Source of the DNA: an uncultured Collinsella sp.
GTDB lineage: Bacteria > Actinomycetota > Coriobacteriia > Coriobacteriales > Coriobacteriaceae
Direction: 5' to 3'
DNA length: 29,775 bases
Assembly: GCA_902496335.1 (NCBI GenBank)
Contig: CABVAO010000022.1
Span: forward strand, 1-29,775
Shown here: positions 7,247-14,973 of the stretch, in pieces
Layout of the letters: every line of letters starts with the position of its first letter
Position numbering within the stretch: the stretch's first letter is position 1
Notes under the pieces: model-generated
Database searches by the model: none
Seen by the model: only the letters and a program-made list of their open reading frames with translations
What the model was told of the DNA's origin: nothing
Program-made: the position numbers and the translations under genes

Positions 7247-8602
7247 ATGAGCTACACGCAGAAAGTTCTCGACGAGCTCAAGGCCCGCTATCCCGAGCAG
7301 CCTGAGTTCATCCAGGCCGCGACCGAGATCCTCGGTACCATCCAGCCGGCGCTCGACGCCCATCCCGAGTACGAGGAGGCCGCCCTGCTTGAGCGCCTCG
7401 TCGAGCCCGAGCGCATCGTCATGTTCCGTGTCCCCTGGGTCGACGACCAGGGCAAGGTCCAGGTCAATCGCGGCTACCGCGTCGAGTTCAACTCTGCCAT
7501 TGGACCCTACAAGGGCGGCCTGCGCTTTAACCCGACGGTCACCCTGGGCATGCTCAAGTTCCTGGGCCTGGAGCAGATCCTCAAGAACAGCCTGACCACT
7601 CTTCCCATGGGCGGCGGCAAGGGCGGTTCCGACTTTGACCCCAAGGGCAAGTCCAACAACGAGATCATGCACTTCTGCCAGTCCTTCATGACCGAGCTCT
7701 ATCGCCACATCGGCCCCAACACCGACGTTCCTGCCGGCGACCTGGGCGTTGGCGGCCGCGAGGTTGCCTACCTGTTCGGTCAGTACAAGCGCCTGACCAA
7801 CGAGTGGACCGGCGTCCTCACCGGCAAGGGCCTCTCCTTTGGCGGCTCGCTCGCCCGTACCGAGGCCACCGGCTACGGTCTGGCCTACTTTGTGGACGAG
7901 TACCTCAAGAGCCGCGGCGACTCCTTCGAGGGCAAGAACGTCGTCGTGCACGGCTCCGGCAACGTCGCTATCTACGCCGTTCAGAAGGTCTCCCAGCTCG
8001 GCGGCAAGGTGCTGGCCTGCTCCGATACTCACGGCTGGGTCGAGGATCCCGACGGCATCGACTACACTGTGCTCGAGCACGTCTACAACAAGAAGCGCTC
8101 TGGCCACGACAAGGGCGTTACGCTCGCTATGTACGTTGACGAGAAGCCCAACGCCGTGTGGCACGAGGGCGACGGCCGTGGCGTTTGGCAGCTGCCCTGC
8201 GACATCGCGCTGCCCTGCGCTCGCGAGAACACGCTGCTGCTCGAGGACGCCCAGGCGCTCGTCGCCAACGGCTGCAAGGTGGTCGGCGAGGGCGCGAACA
8301 TGCCCACGACCATCGAGGCCACGACCTACTTCCAGGAGAACGGCGTTGCCTTTATGCCCGGTAAGGCTGCCAACGCCGGCGGCGTGCTCGTGTCCGGCCT
8401 GGAGATGAGCCAGAACGCCGAGCACCTGTCCTGGACCTTCGAGGAGGTCGACGGCAAGCTCGAGCAGCTCATGCGCGGCATGTTCCACAACGTGGACGAC
8501 ACCGCCAAGGAGTACGGCCAGGAGGGCAACTTCGTCATGGGCGCCAACATCGCCGGCTTCCTGAAGGTCGCTGACGCCATGCTCGCCCAGGGCGTCTGCT
8601 AA
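7247..8602 (+). CDS. gdhA: NADP-type glutamate dehydrogenase
   Basis: The 451-residue enzyme interconverts glutamate with 2-oxoglutarate plus ammonia. Its length and motifs match the hexameric GdhA family. The substrate-binding block is PMGGGKGGSDFDPKGKS, with lysine K125. PAGDLGVGGREV follows, then the Rossmann fingerprint HGSGNVAIYAVQK. The C-terminal block EGANMPTT is also present. The start is ATG 7247, preceded by GGAGGAAGC. Codon use is strongly biased to C-ending codons, as expected of a highly expressed gene. It is a single-gene unit ended by a strong terminator. NADP preference is the usual property of this subfamily and is not proven here. Confidence 0.96.
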   Translation: MSYTQKVLDELKARYPEQPEFIQAATEILGTIQPALDAHPEYEEAALLERLVEPERIVMFRVPWVDDQGKVQVNRGYRVEFNSAIGPYKGGLRFNPTVTLGMLKFLGLEQILKNSLTTLPMGGGKGGSDFDPKGKSNNEIMHFCQSFMTELYRHIGPNTDVPAGDLGVGGREVAYLFGQYKRLTNEWTGVLTGKGLSFGGSLARTEATGYGLAYFVDEYLKSRGDSFEGKNVVVHGSGNVAIYAVQKVSQLGGKVLACSDTHGWVEDPDGIDYTVLEHVYNKKRSGHDKGVTLAMYVDEKPNAVWHEGDGRGVWQLPCDIALPCARENTLLLEDAQALVANGCKVVGEGANMPTTIEATTYFQENGVAFMPGKAANAGGVLVSGLEMSQNAEHLSWTFEEVDGKLEQLMRGMFHNVDDTAKEYGQEGNFVMGANIAGFLKVADAMLAQGVC

Positions 8603-8628
8603 ATCTTCGCTCGAAATAGCATGTGATG

Positions 8629-8662
8629 AGGCTCCCAGCCATTCCGGCTGGGAGCCTTTTCT
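8629..8662 (+). terminator. Strong intrinsic terminator of gdhA
   Basis: A perfect 11-bp GC stem GGCTCCCAGCC/GGCTGGGAGCC with loop ATTCC is followed by TTTTCTAT. Confidence 0.92.
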
Positions 8663-8679
8663 ATCCCGGAGGACTCCTC

Positions 8680-8752
8680 ATAACTTGCGGTGAAATACGG
8701 ACTGTTTTGCGTTCCAGAACGGCTAATCAGTCCGTATATCACCGCAAGTTAT
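8680..8752 (+). repeat. Family A palindromic element, copy 2 (divergent arms)
   Basis: The arms extend to 25 nt (8680-8704 and 8728-8752) with one A-A mismatch. Counted as the 21-nt core used for the other copies (8683-8703 and 8729-8749), the spacer is again exactly 25 nt. Compared with copy 1, the inner arm changes from GTTCCT to CGGACT and the opposite arm changes to match. The outer block TTGCGGTGAAATA is kept. It sits between the gdhA terminator and the molybdenum hydroxylase promoter. Confidence 0.9.
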
Positions 8753-8799
8753 GGATGGGTGGGTGGATTTTGTCCTAAAACGGTGTGCGGCCCCTCGTT

Positions 8800-8808
8800 T
8801 GGTACACT
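8800..8808 (+). promoter_or_regulatory. Candidate extended -10 promoter of the molybdenum hydroxylase genes
   Basis: TGGTACACT has TG, one base, and the -10-like TACACT. No good -35 is present at the usual distance. Transcription would start near 8815, about 20-30 bases before the start codon. Confidence 0.4.
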
Positions 8809-8844
8809 TAAAAGTACTGGACAAGTGAAGAGATGGGGGAGAAC

Positions 8845-9747
8845 GTGCTCAAGTTCGGTACCTACGTCCGTGTTGGAAACGCGGCCGAAGCCTATGAGCT
8901 CTTACAGAAGAACCGCAACAACAAGATTGTGGGCGGCGGCATCTGGATGCGCCTGGGTTCGCGTCGCGTGGCGACGGCGATTGACCTTTCGGCCTGCGGA
9001 CTCGATCAGATCGAGGAGACCGAGACCGAGTTTCGCATCGGCGCCATGTGCACCCTACGCCAGCTCGAACGCCATGTCGAGCTCAACGCGCTTGTCAACA
9101 ACGTCTTTGAGTTCGCCGTCCACGATATCGTGGGCGTGCAGCTGCGCAATACCGCCACGGTGGGCGGCAGCATCTACGGCCGCTTTGGCTTCTCGGACGT
9201 TCTCTCCGCCTTCCTCGCGCTCGATTCCTATGTTGAGCTGACGGGCGCCGGCCGCGTGCCGCTCGCGGAGTTCGTTGACATGGGCTACGTGCGCGACGTT
9301 ATTGAGCATGTCGTGGTCGTTAAGCACGATTACCGCGCAAGCTATGAGGCCGTGCGCAAGGCCGCGACCGACTTCCCCTCCTTAAACGTCACCGCCGCCT
9401 GGTGGAACAACAGCTGGCATGTCACTGTGGGCGCCCGCCCGCTGCGTGCGACCCTGCTGCAGGGCGAGGCATGCGGCCTTACTGCCGAGCAGCCTTCCGA
9501 GGACGAGCTTCGCGCCCTGGCCGCATCTGTGCGCGCGCTGAGCTACGGCACCAACCTGTGGGGCTCGGCCGACTACCGCCGCCGCATCTCGGCCCCGCTT
9601 GCCGTCCAGGCCGTGCGCCGCGCCGCCGGCATCGAGCTTTCGGCCGCGCTCGCGCACGAGCTCGAGGGCGTGCAGATTCCTAAGTTTGCCACGGACGAGT
9701 ATTCCTGCCGCCGCGTGCCCGGCGTCGATTCTAGCGAGGTGCGCTAA
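8845..9747 (+). CDS. FAD-binding subunit of a molybdenum hydroxylase (XdhB/YgfM-like)
   Basis: This 300-residue protein passes electrons from the molybdenum subunit to FAD. The start is taken as GTG 8845 (MLKFGTYVRV), because GGGGGAGA lies just upstream; ATG 8833 would add four residues. Family features are the KIVGGGIWMRLGSR block (FAD pyrophosphate contact), the VGVQLRNTATVGGSIYGRFGFSD block typical of CoxM-type subunits (kept here as RNTATVGGSIYG), and a C-terminal CO-dehydrogenase flavoprotein domain. The stop overlaps the next start (TAATG), so the two subunits are translationally coupled. The closest architecture I know is E. coli YgfM next to XdhD. Confidence 0.88.
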   Translation: MLKFGTYVRVGNAAEAYELLQKNRNNKIVGGGIWMRLGSRRVATAIDLSACGLDQIEETETEFRIGAMCTLRQLERHVELNALVNNVFEFAVHDIVGVQLRNTATVGGSIYGRFGFSDVLSAFLALDSYVELTGAGRVPLAEFVDMGYVRDVIEHVVVVKHDYRASYEAVRKAATDFPSLNVTAAWWNNSWHVTVGARPLRATLLQGEACGLTAEQPSEDELRALAASVRALSYGTNLWGSADYRRRISAPLAVQAVRRAAGIELSAALAHELEGVQIPKFATDEYSCRRVPGVDSSEVR

Positions 9748-12578
9748 TGGCTGCCAAACTCATCGATCTTTCCTTTACGCTCAACGGCCGCAAGGTCAAG
9801 GTTCAGATTGCCCCCGATACCATGCTCTTTGCGCTGCTGCGCGAGCAGGGCTGCGCGTCGGTGCGCTGCGCCTGCGAGACTACCAACTGCGGCCTGTGCA
9901 CGGTGTGGCTCGACGGCGACCCGGTGCTGAGCTGCTCGGTTCCCGCCGCTCGCGTCGAGGGCCATACCATCACCACGCTCGAGGGCCTCAAGGCCGAGTC
10001 CGAGGCGCTCGCCCGTGCGATGGCTGCCGAAGGCGCCGAGCAGTGCGGTTTTTGCGCCCCCGGCCTCATCATGAACGTGCTGGCGCTTGCCCGCGCCGCC
10101 AAGGAGGACCCGAGCCTCGTCGCCACGCGCGAGGAACTCTCGCGCCAGCTCGCCGGCAACCTCTGCCGTTGCAGCGGTTACGAGAGCCAGCTGCGCGCCA
10201 TCGTGTGCTTCCTCAATGAGTCTGGCGTGCAGGTTGGCTTTGAGATGCCCGAGCTGCCCGTCAACGAGACGAGCTCCGACGGTGTCGCGTACAAGCAGAT
10301 CACCAAGAAGCAGCCCAAGAAGGACTCGAAGGCCCTGCTCGAGGGTCGTCCCGTCTACACCGGCGATATGGTGCCCGCCGGTGCGCTCATTGTCAAACTC
10401 AAGCGCAGCCCGTATGCCCGCGCCAATATCCGCTCCATCGATACGTCGCGCGCCCTGAAGGTGCCCGGCGTCGTGGGCGTCTACACCTATGAGGACGTGC
10501 CCCAGCGCCGCTTTACCATCGCTGGCCAGAGCTATCCGCAGCCGAGTCCCTACGACCGCCTAATTCTCGAGAACCTCGTCCGTTACCAAAACGAGGAGGT
10601 GGCGATCGTCGCCGCCGAGACCGAGGAGGCTGCCGACAAGGCGCTCAAGCTCATCAAGGTTGACTATGAGGTGCTCGAGCCGCTGCTCGACTTTACCAAG
10701 GCGCTCGATAACGACATCGTGGTCCACCCCGAGGGCGACGTGACCTTTATGTTCCCGCAGGGCGGCGACGTTGCTCGTAACCTGGTGTGCAGCGGTACCA
10801 GCGATTTTGGCGACTTGGACGAGGCCTTCGCCCAGAGCGACATCGTCTTTGAGCGCACCTACACCAGCCAGGCCACGCAGACCGCGCCCATGGAGACCTT
10901 CCGAGCCTTCGCGACGACCGACGCGTTTGGGCGCATCTCGGTGACCACCTCTACACAGGTGCCCTTCCACGTGCGCCGCATGGTCGCGCAGTCGCTCGAC
11001 ATTCCGCAATCGCAGGTGCAGGTCATTAAGCCGCGCATCGGCGGCGGCTTTGGCTCCAAGCAGACGGGCTGCTGCGAGATCTTCGTGGCGTTCGTCACCC
11101 AGCAGACCGGCCGTCCGAGCTATTGCTGCTACACCCGCGAGGAGACCATCACCGCGGGCAACTCGCGTCACCAGATGCAGATGACCGTTAAGCTGGGCGC
11201 CATGAACGACGGTACCATCACGGCCATCGACCTGCATACGCTGTCCAACGCCGGCGCGTACGGCGAGCATGCCACCACGACGATCGGCCTTTCGGGCCAC
11301 AAGAGCCTGCCCATCTACAACCACGTGAAGGCGAGCCGCTTTAGCTGGGACGCCGTCTACACCAACACCAACCGCGGCGGCGCGTATCGCGGCTACGGTG
11401 CCACCCAGGGCCAGTTTGCCGTGGAGAGCGCCGTCAACGAGCTCGCCGACATGCTGCACATGGACCCGGCTGACCTTCGCCTTAAGAACATCGTGCACGA
11501 GGGCGAGATCATGCCGCAGTACTACAACGAGAAGCTCAACGCCTGCGCGCTCGACCGCTGCCTGCTGCGCGCGATGGACATGATCGGTTGGCGCGACAAG
11601 CCGCTGGCTGTGGACCTGGGCGACCGCGTGCGTGCCCTGGGCTGCGCGCTCACCATGCAGGGCTCGGGCATTTCCAACGTGGACATCGCCGGCATCGACA
11701 TGCGCCTGGAAGAGGACGGCTTCATTACCATCGGCACCGGAGCCACCGATAACGGCATGGGCGTCGACACGATCCTGGCGCAGATTGCCGCCGAGGAGCT
11801 GGGTGTGGAGAGCTCGCTCATTGTGGTGCGCGGCGTGGACACCGATGTGTCGCCGTTTGATGCCGGCTCGTACGCGAGCTCGGGTACGTACGTGACGGGC
11901 CTTGCCGCCAAGAACGCCGCGACCGAGCTGCGCGAGAAGATTTGCGCCAAGGCTGCCCAGATGTGGGATGTGGACGCCGCCGACGTGGTCTTCGATGGCC
12001 AGTACGTGCGTCTGTCCGACGAGCGTGCCGCGCGCGAGCAGAACCGCTACCTCACGCTGCGCGACTTTGCCAACCTGTGCGTCAAGAACATCGCGGGCGG
12101 CGACGCACTCACCTCGCACGCCTCTGCCTGCCTGCCCGTTTCGCCTCCGCCGTTTATGGCCGGCATTGCCGAGGTCGAGGTCGACAAGGCCACCGGCAAG
12201 GTGACTGTGGTGGACTACGCGGCGGCTGTGGACTGCGGCACCGTGATCAACGAAGCGCTCGCGCGCGTCCAGGCCGAGGGCGGTATTGCCCAGGGTATCG
12301 GTCACGCGCTCTACGAGATTGTCGAGCACGATGAGCGCGGCCGCCTGCGCACCGGCAACTTTATGAGCTACAAGCTGCCCACGCGCCTGGATATCGGCAG
12401 CATTCGCGTGGCCTTTGAGCCGAGCTACGAGCCGACGGGCCCGTTTGGCGCCAAGTCGATCGGCGAGGTCGTCATCAACACGCCGCTCGCCGCCGTGGCC
12501 TCGGCCGTGGCACACGCCACCGGACATCAGGTCCGCTCGCTGCCCATCACGCCCGAGAAGGCCCTGCTGGGGGAGTAG
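9747..12578 (+). CDS. Molybdenum hydroxylase with fused 2Fe-2S and molybdopterin domains (XdhD-like)
   Basis: The 943-residue protein joins what are usually two subunits. Residues 1 to about 160 carry two [2Fe-2S] clusters: a plant-type site (CACETTNCGLC, later C in VLSC) and a second (QCGFCAPG, then GNLCRCSGY). Residues of about 185-943 form the molybdopterin subunit. Visible there are an N-terminal aldehyde oxidase/xanthine dehydrogenase a/b-hammerhead (GRPVYTGDM), KPRIGGGFGSKQTG, GGAYRGYGATQGQF and the C-terminal catalytic-Glu block GAKSIGEV. The fused layout matches E. coli XdhD (about 956 residues), one of the enzymes linked to selenium-dependent molybdenum hydroxylases. The substrate (a purine or other N-heterocycle) is unknown. 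The nearby selABC, mobA and DUF3343 genes agree with a selenium/molybdenum cofactor, but that link is inferred. Confidence 0.9.
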   Translation: MAAKLIDLSFTLNGRKVKVQIAPDTMLFALLREQGCASVRCACETTNCGLCTVWLDGDPVLSCSVPAARVEGHTITTLEGLKAESEALARAMAAEGAEQCGFCAPGLIMNVLALARAAKEDPSLVATREELSRQLAGNLCRCSGYESQLRAIVCFLNESGVQVGFEMPELPVNETSSDGVAYKQITKKQPKKDSKALLEGRPVYTGDMVPAGALIVKLKRSPYARANIRSIDTSRALKVPGVVGVYTYEDVPQRRFTIAGQSYPQPSPYDRLILENLVRYQNEEVAIVAAETEEAADKALKLIKVDYEVLEPLLDFTKALDNDIVVHPEGDVTFMFPQGGDVARNLVCSGTSDFGDLDEAFAQSDIVFERTYTSQATQTAPMETFRAFATTDAFGRISVTTSTQVPFHVRRMVAQSLDIPQSQVQVIKPRIGGGFGSKQTGCCEIFVAFVTQQTGRPSYCCYTREETITAGNSRHQMQMTVKLGAMNDGTITAIDLHTLSNAGAYGEHATTTIGLSGHKSLPIYNHVKASRFSWDAVYTNTNRGGAYRGYGATQGQFAVESAVNELADMLHMDPADLRLKNIVHEGEIMPQYYNEKLNACALDRCLLRAMDMIGWRDKPLAVDLGDRVRALGCALTMQGSGISNVDIAGIDMRLEEDGFITIGTGATDNGMGVDTILAQIAAEELGVESSLIVVRGVDTDVSPFDAGSYASSGTYVTGLAAKNAATELREKICAKAAQMWDVDAADVVFDGQYVRLSDERAAREQNRYLTLRDFANLCVKNIAGGDALTSHASACLPVSPPPFMAGIAEVEVDKATGKVTVVDYAAAVDCGTVINEALARVQAEGGIAQGIGHALYEIVEHDERGRLRTGNFMSYKLPTRLDIGSIRVAFEPSYEPTGPFGAKSIGEVVINTPLAAVASAVAHATGHQVRSLPITPEKALLGE

Positions 12579-12602
12579 CGGGTCGGCGAACAAGTCGTAA
12601 TT

Positions 12603-12632
12603 GGCGGGGCGGGGCAACTCGCCCCGCCTTCT
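12603..12632 (+). terminator. Intrinsic terminator after the molybdenum hydroxylase
   Basis: GGCGGGGCG and CGCCCCGCC form a 9-bp GC stem with an 8-nt loop. The T tract is short (TTCT). Confidence 0.6.
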
Positions 12633-12688
12633 GCACTCGTGGTGAGGTCGTGAGCTAAAAACGTGTGCGTGCGCTTGCCGCTCGTATC

Positions 12689-12697
12689 TGCTATCAT
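12689..12697 (+). promoter_or_regulatory. Candidate extended -10 promoter of tRNA-Leu
   Basis: TGCTATCAT has TG, one base and TATCAT, 19 bases before the tRNA. No convincing -35 is visible. It may also drive tig, which starts about 90 bases after the tRNA with no terminator between them. Confidence 0.4.
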
Positions 12698-12716
12698 TCC
12701 TAGTCTGTGCGCTCAT

Positions 12717-12800
12717 GCGGGCGTGGCGGAATTGGTAGACGCGCCAGATTTAGGTTCTGGTGGGATTCCCGTGAAGGTTCGAGTCCTTTCGCCCGCACCA
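12717..12800 (+). tRNA. tRNA-Leu (anticodon TAG), CCA encoded
   Basis: This is an 84-nt type II tRNA. The acceptor GCGGGCG/CGCCCGC is perfect, followed by A and encoded CCA. The D arm is followed by the anticodon arm CCAGA-TTTAGGT-TCTGG (anticodon TAG). A long variable arm (TGGGATTCCCGT) and the T loop TTCGAGT follow. The variable arm and the UAG anticodon specify leucine. The gene ends about 90 bases before trigger factor. Confidence 0.97.
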
Positions 12801-12890
12801 ACGCACCCGCGTCGGCTTATGCCCTCGCGACGCTTGTTGCATAAAGGTACCAGCACCTCAGATAAGCTGGGCAGTATGAGGAGGAACGTG

Positions 12891-14189
12891 TTGAACATCA
12901 CCGCTTCTGACGTCAAGGACGCCAAGCTCACCGCTACGGTCACCATCCCGGCCGCCGACGTCGACGCCGCGATCAAGAAGGCCTACAAGGACACCGCCAA
13001 GAAGTACCGCTTCCCGGGCTTCCGTGCCGGTAAGGCCCCCCGTCCGGTCATCGACTCCGCTCTTGGCGCCGAGGCTACCCTCGCTCAGGCCACCAACGAC
13101 CTGATCGCCGCCAACGAGCCCGCCGTCCTCAACGAGCTGGACATCGTCCCCACCAAGAACGGTGACTACAAGGAGCTCGACCTCGCCAAGGATCACGAGG
13201 ACTACACCTACACCGTCGAGTTCTCCCTGCGTCCCGCCGCTGAGCTCTCCTCCTTCGACGCTGTCGAGATCGAGATGCCCCCTGCGGAGGTCACCGAGTC
13301 TGAGATTAACAACCAGGTCGAGATGCTCCTCAACTACCGTGCCACCTTCGAGGACGTCGAGGGTCGCGCCGTCGAGGCCGAGGATTACGTCACTGTCGAC
13401 CTCAAGGCCGTCGAGAACGCCGACAACTTTGCCGCCGAGGGCCGTATGCTCATCGCCGGTAGCGACAGCAACCCCAAGGAGTTCAACGAGGCCCTGATCG
13501 GCGCTAACGTTGACGACGTCAAGACCGTCACCTGGACCGACGAGGTCGAGGAAGGCGAGGAGGCCGAGACCCACACCGTCGAGGTCACCGTCAAGGGCAT
13601 CAAGGTCCGCAACACCCCCGAGCTCACCGACGAGCTTGTCAAGTCCGACTTCGGCTTCGACAGCATCGAGGCCATGCGCGACGCCATCAAGATCGAGATC
13701 GAGCAGGACAAGGCTTCCCGCCTGCCGGCCGAGAAGGAGAACCGTTGCGTCTCCGCTCTCGCCGAGCGTCTGCAGCTCGACGAGATGGACGCCGACTACG
13801 AGCAGTCCGTCTTTGAGGAGCTCGGCCAGAACTTCCTGTCCAACCTCGCTGCTCGTGGCATGACGCTGGACACCTGGCTGCCCGCTTCCGGTCTGACCAT
13901 GGAGCAGTTCATCGGCGACCTGCACAAGCAGGCCAACGACGTTGCCCGTGAGTCCCTGGCTCTGGACGCCCTCGCCCGTGAGCTCAAGATCGAGGTCACC
14001 GAGGACGACATCAACGCCGAGTTCGAGAAGGCCGGCGTCAAGGACGTCGAGGCTTCCAAGGCCGAGTTCATCGCCGATGGCCGCATGCCTGCCGTCCGCG
14101 AGTCCATCCGTCGCTCCAAGGCCGTCGACCACCTGGTCGAGAACGCCAAGGTGACCGAGGTCGACGAGACCGCCAAGGACGCCGAGTAA
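12891..14189 (+). CDS. tig: Trigger factor (ribosome-associated chaperone and prolyl isomerase)
   Basis: Trigger factor binds the ribosome exit tunnel and folds nascent chains. The roughly 432-residue protein has the ribosome-binding signature near residue 40 (FPGFRAGKAPRPVI, the GFRxGxxP loop), an FKBP-like middle domain (about 150-240) and an all-helical C-terminal chaperone domain. AGGAGG lies 6 bases before the TTG at 12891; the GTG at 12888 is only 3 bases away and is the alternative. The longer open frame that includes the tRNA is not used. The sequence is acidic and Lys/Glu-rich with C-biased codons, as in highly expressed genes. It precedes clpP-clpX, the usual tig-clpP-clpX order. 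Confidence 0.96.
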   Translation: MNITASDVKDAKLTATVTIPAADVDAAIKKAYKDTAKKYRFPGFRAGKAPRPVIDSALGAEATLAQATNDLIAANEPAVLNELDIVPTKNGDYKELDLAKDHEDYTYTVEFSLRPAAELSSFDAVEIEMPPAEVTESEINNQVEMLLNYRATFEDVEGRAVEAEDYVTVDLKAVENADNFAAEGRMLIAGSDSNPKEFNEALIGANVDDVKTVTWTDEVEEGEEAETHTVEVTVKGIKVRNTPELTDELVKSDFGFDSIEAMRDAIKIEIEQDKASRLPAEKENRCVSALAERLQLDEMDADYEQSVFEELGQNFLSNLAARGMTLDTWLPASGLTMEQFIGDLHKQANDVARESLALDALARELKIEVTEDDINAEFEKAGVKDVEASKAEFIADGRMPAVRESIRRSKAVDHLVENAKVTEVDETAKDAE

Positions 14190-14265
14190 TTCTCGCCACC
14201 TTGCCCGCGAGCGCATGCGTGCGCCCGTGATGGGGTAAAGTTATACACCGGTTATCCGGTTGCTT

Positions 14266-14310
14266 CGTACGGTGCCAGCCAATGCATAGCATGCGGGCAC
14301 CGTACGTTTA
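14266..14310 (+). terminator. Hairpin between tig and clpP, likely tig terminator
   Basis: A perfect 11-bp stem CGTACGGTGCC/GGCACCGTACG has a 19-nt loop and is followed by TTTATCT. It lies only about 40 bases before clpP. If clpP has its own promoter upstream of it (for example around TTATAC at 14241), the hairpin would sit in the clpP leader. Confidence 0.55.
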
Positions 14311-14351
14311 TCTAGAACCACTATTGGTCCGTAAGAGAAATGGAGATGCGT

Positions 14352-14972
14352 ATGATCGCTAAGTTCGATTCCGCCCTCGTGCCATACGTTATCGAGCAGA
14401 CGCCGCGCGGCGAGCGCAGCTACGATATCTATTCGCGCCTGCTCAACGACCGCATCATCTTCTTGGGCGAGGAGATCAACTCCGTCAGCGCCAACCTGGT
14501 CGTTGCCCAGCTGCTGCATCTTGAGAGCCAGGATGCCGAGAAGGATATCTCGCTCTACATCAATTCGCCCGGTGGCGAGGTCTACTCCGGCCTGGCGATT
14601 CTTGACACCATGAACTTCATCAAGCCGCAGGTCTCCACCATCTGCGTTGGTATGGCCGCGTCCATGGCTGCCGTGCTGCTTTCGGCCGGCGCTAAGGGCA
14701 AGCGCTTCTGCCTGCCGCACTCCAAGGTCATGATTCACCAGCCCAGCGGCGGTGCCCAGGGTCAGCAGACCGAGATCGAGATTGTGGCCGAGGAGATCAA
14801 GAAGACCCGTCGCGAGCTCAACCAGATCCTGTCCGACGCCTCGGGTCAGCCCATCGAGAAGGTCCAGGCCGACACCGAGCGCGACAACTACCTGACCGCT
14901 GCCGAGGCCCTCGACTACGGCCTGATCGACCGTATCGTCACCTCGCGCGATCTCGCCGCGAAGGACGCCTAG
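14352..14972 (+). CDS. clpP: ATP-dependent Clp protease proteolytic subunit
   Basis: This is the serine peptidase that forms the barrel chamber used with ClpX or other Clp ATPases. From ATG 14352 it has 206 residues. The catalytic Ser is in GMAASMAAVLL, the His in MIHQPSGG and the Asp in RDNYLTA. INSPGGEVYSGLAI and the start MIAKFDSALVPYVIEQ fit the family. ATG 14340 and 14346 are in frame, but GGAG (14342-14345) lies 6 bases before 14352, so that start is preferred. The clpX start follows after a single base, so the two subunits are made from one message. Confidence 0.96.
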   Translation: MIAKFDSALVPYVIEQTPRGERSYDIYSRLLNDRIIFLGEEINSVSANLVVAQLLHLESQDAEKDISLYINSPGGEVYSGLAILDTMNFIKPQVSTICVGMAASMAAVLLSAGAKGKRFCLPHSKVMIHQPSGGAQGQQTEIEIVAEEIKKTRRELNQILSDASGQPIEKVQADTERDNYLTAAEALDYGLIDRIVTSRDLAAKDA

Positions 14973-14973
14973 G

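Noticed and set aside
12663..12890. Upstream extension of tig through tRNA-Leu
   Set aside because: The frame covers the tRNA. AGGAGG just before 12888/12891 sets the start.
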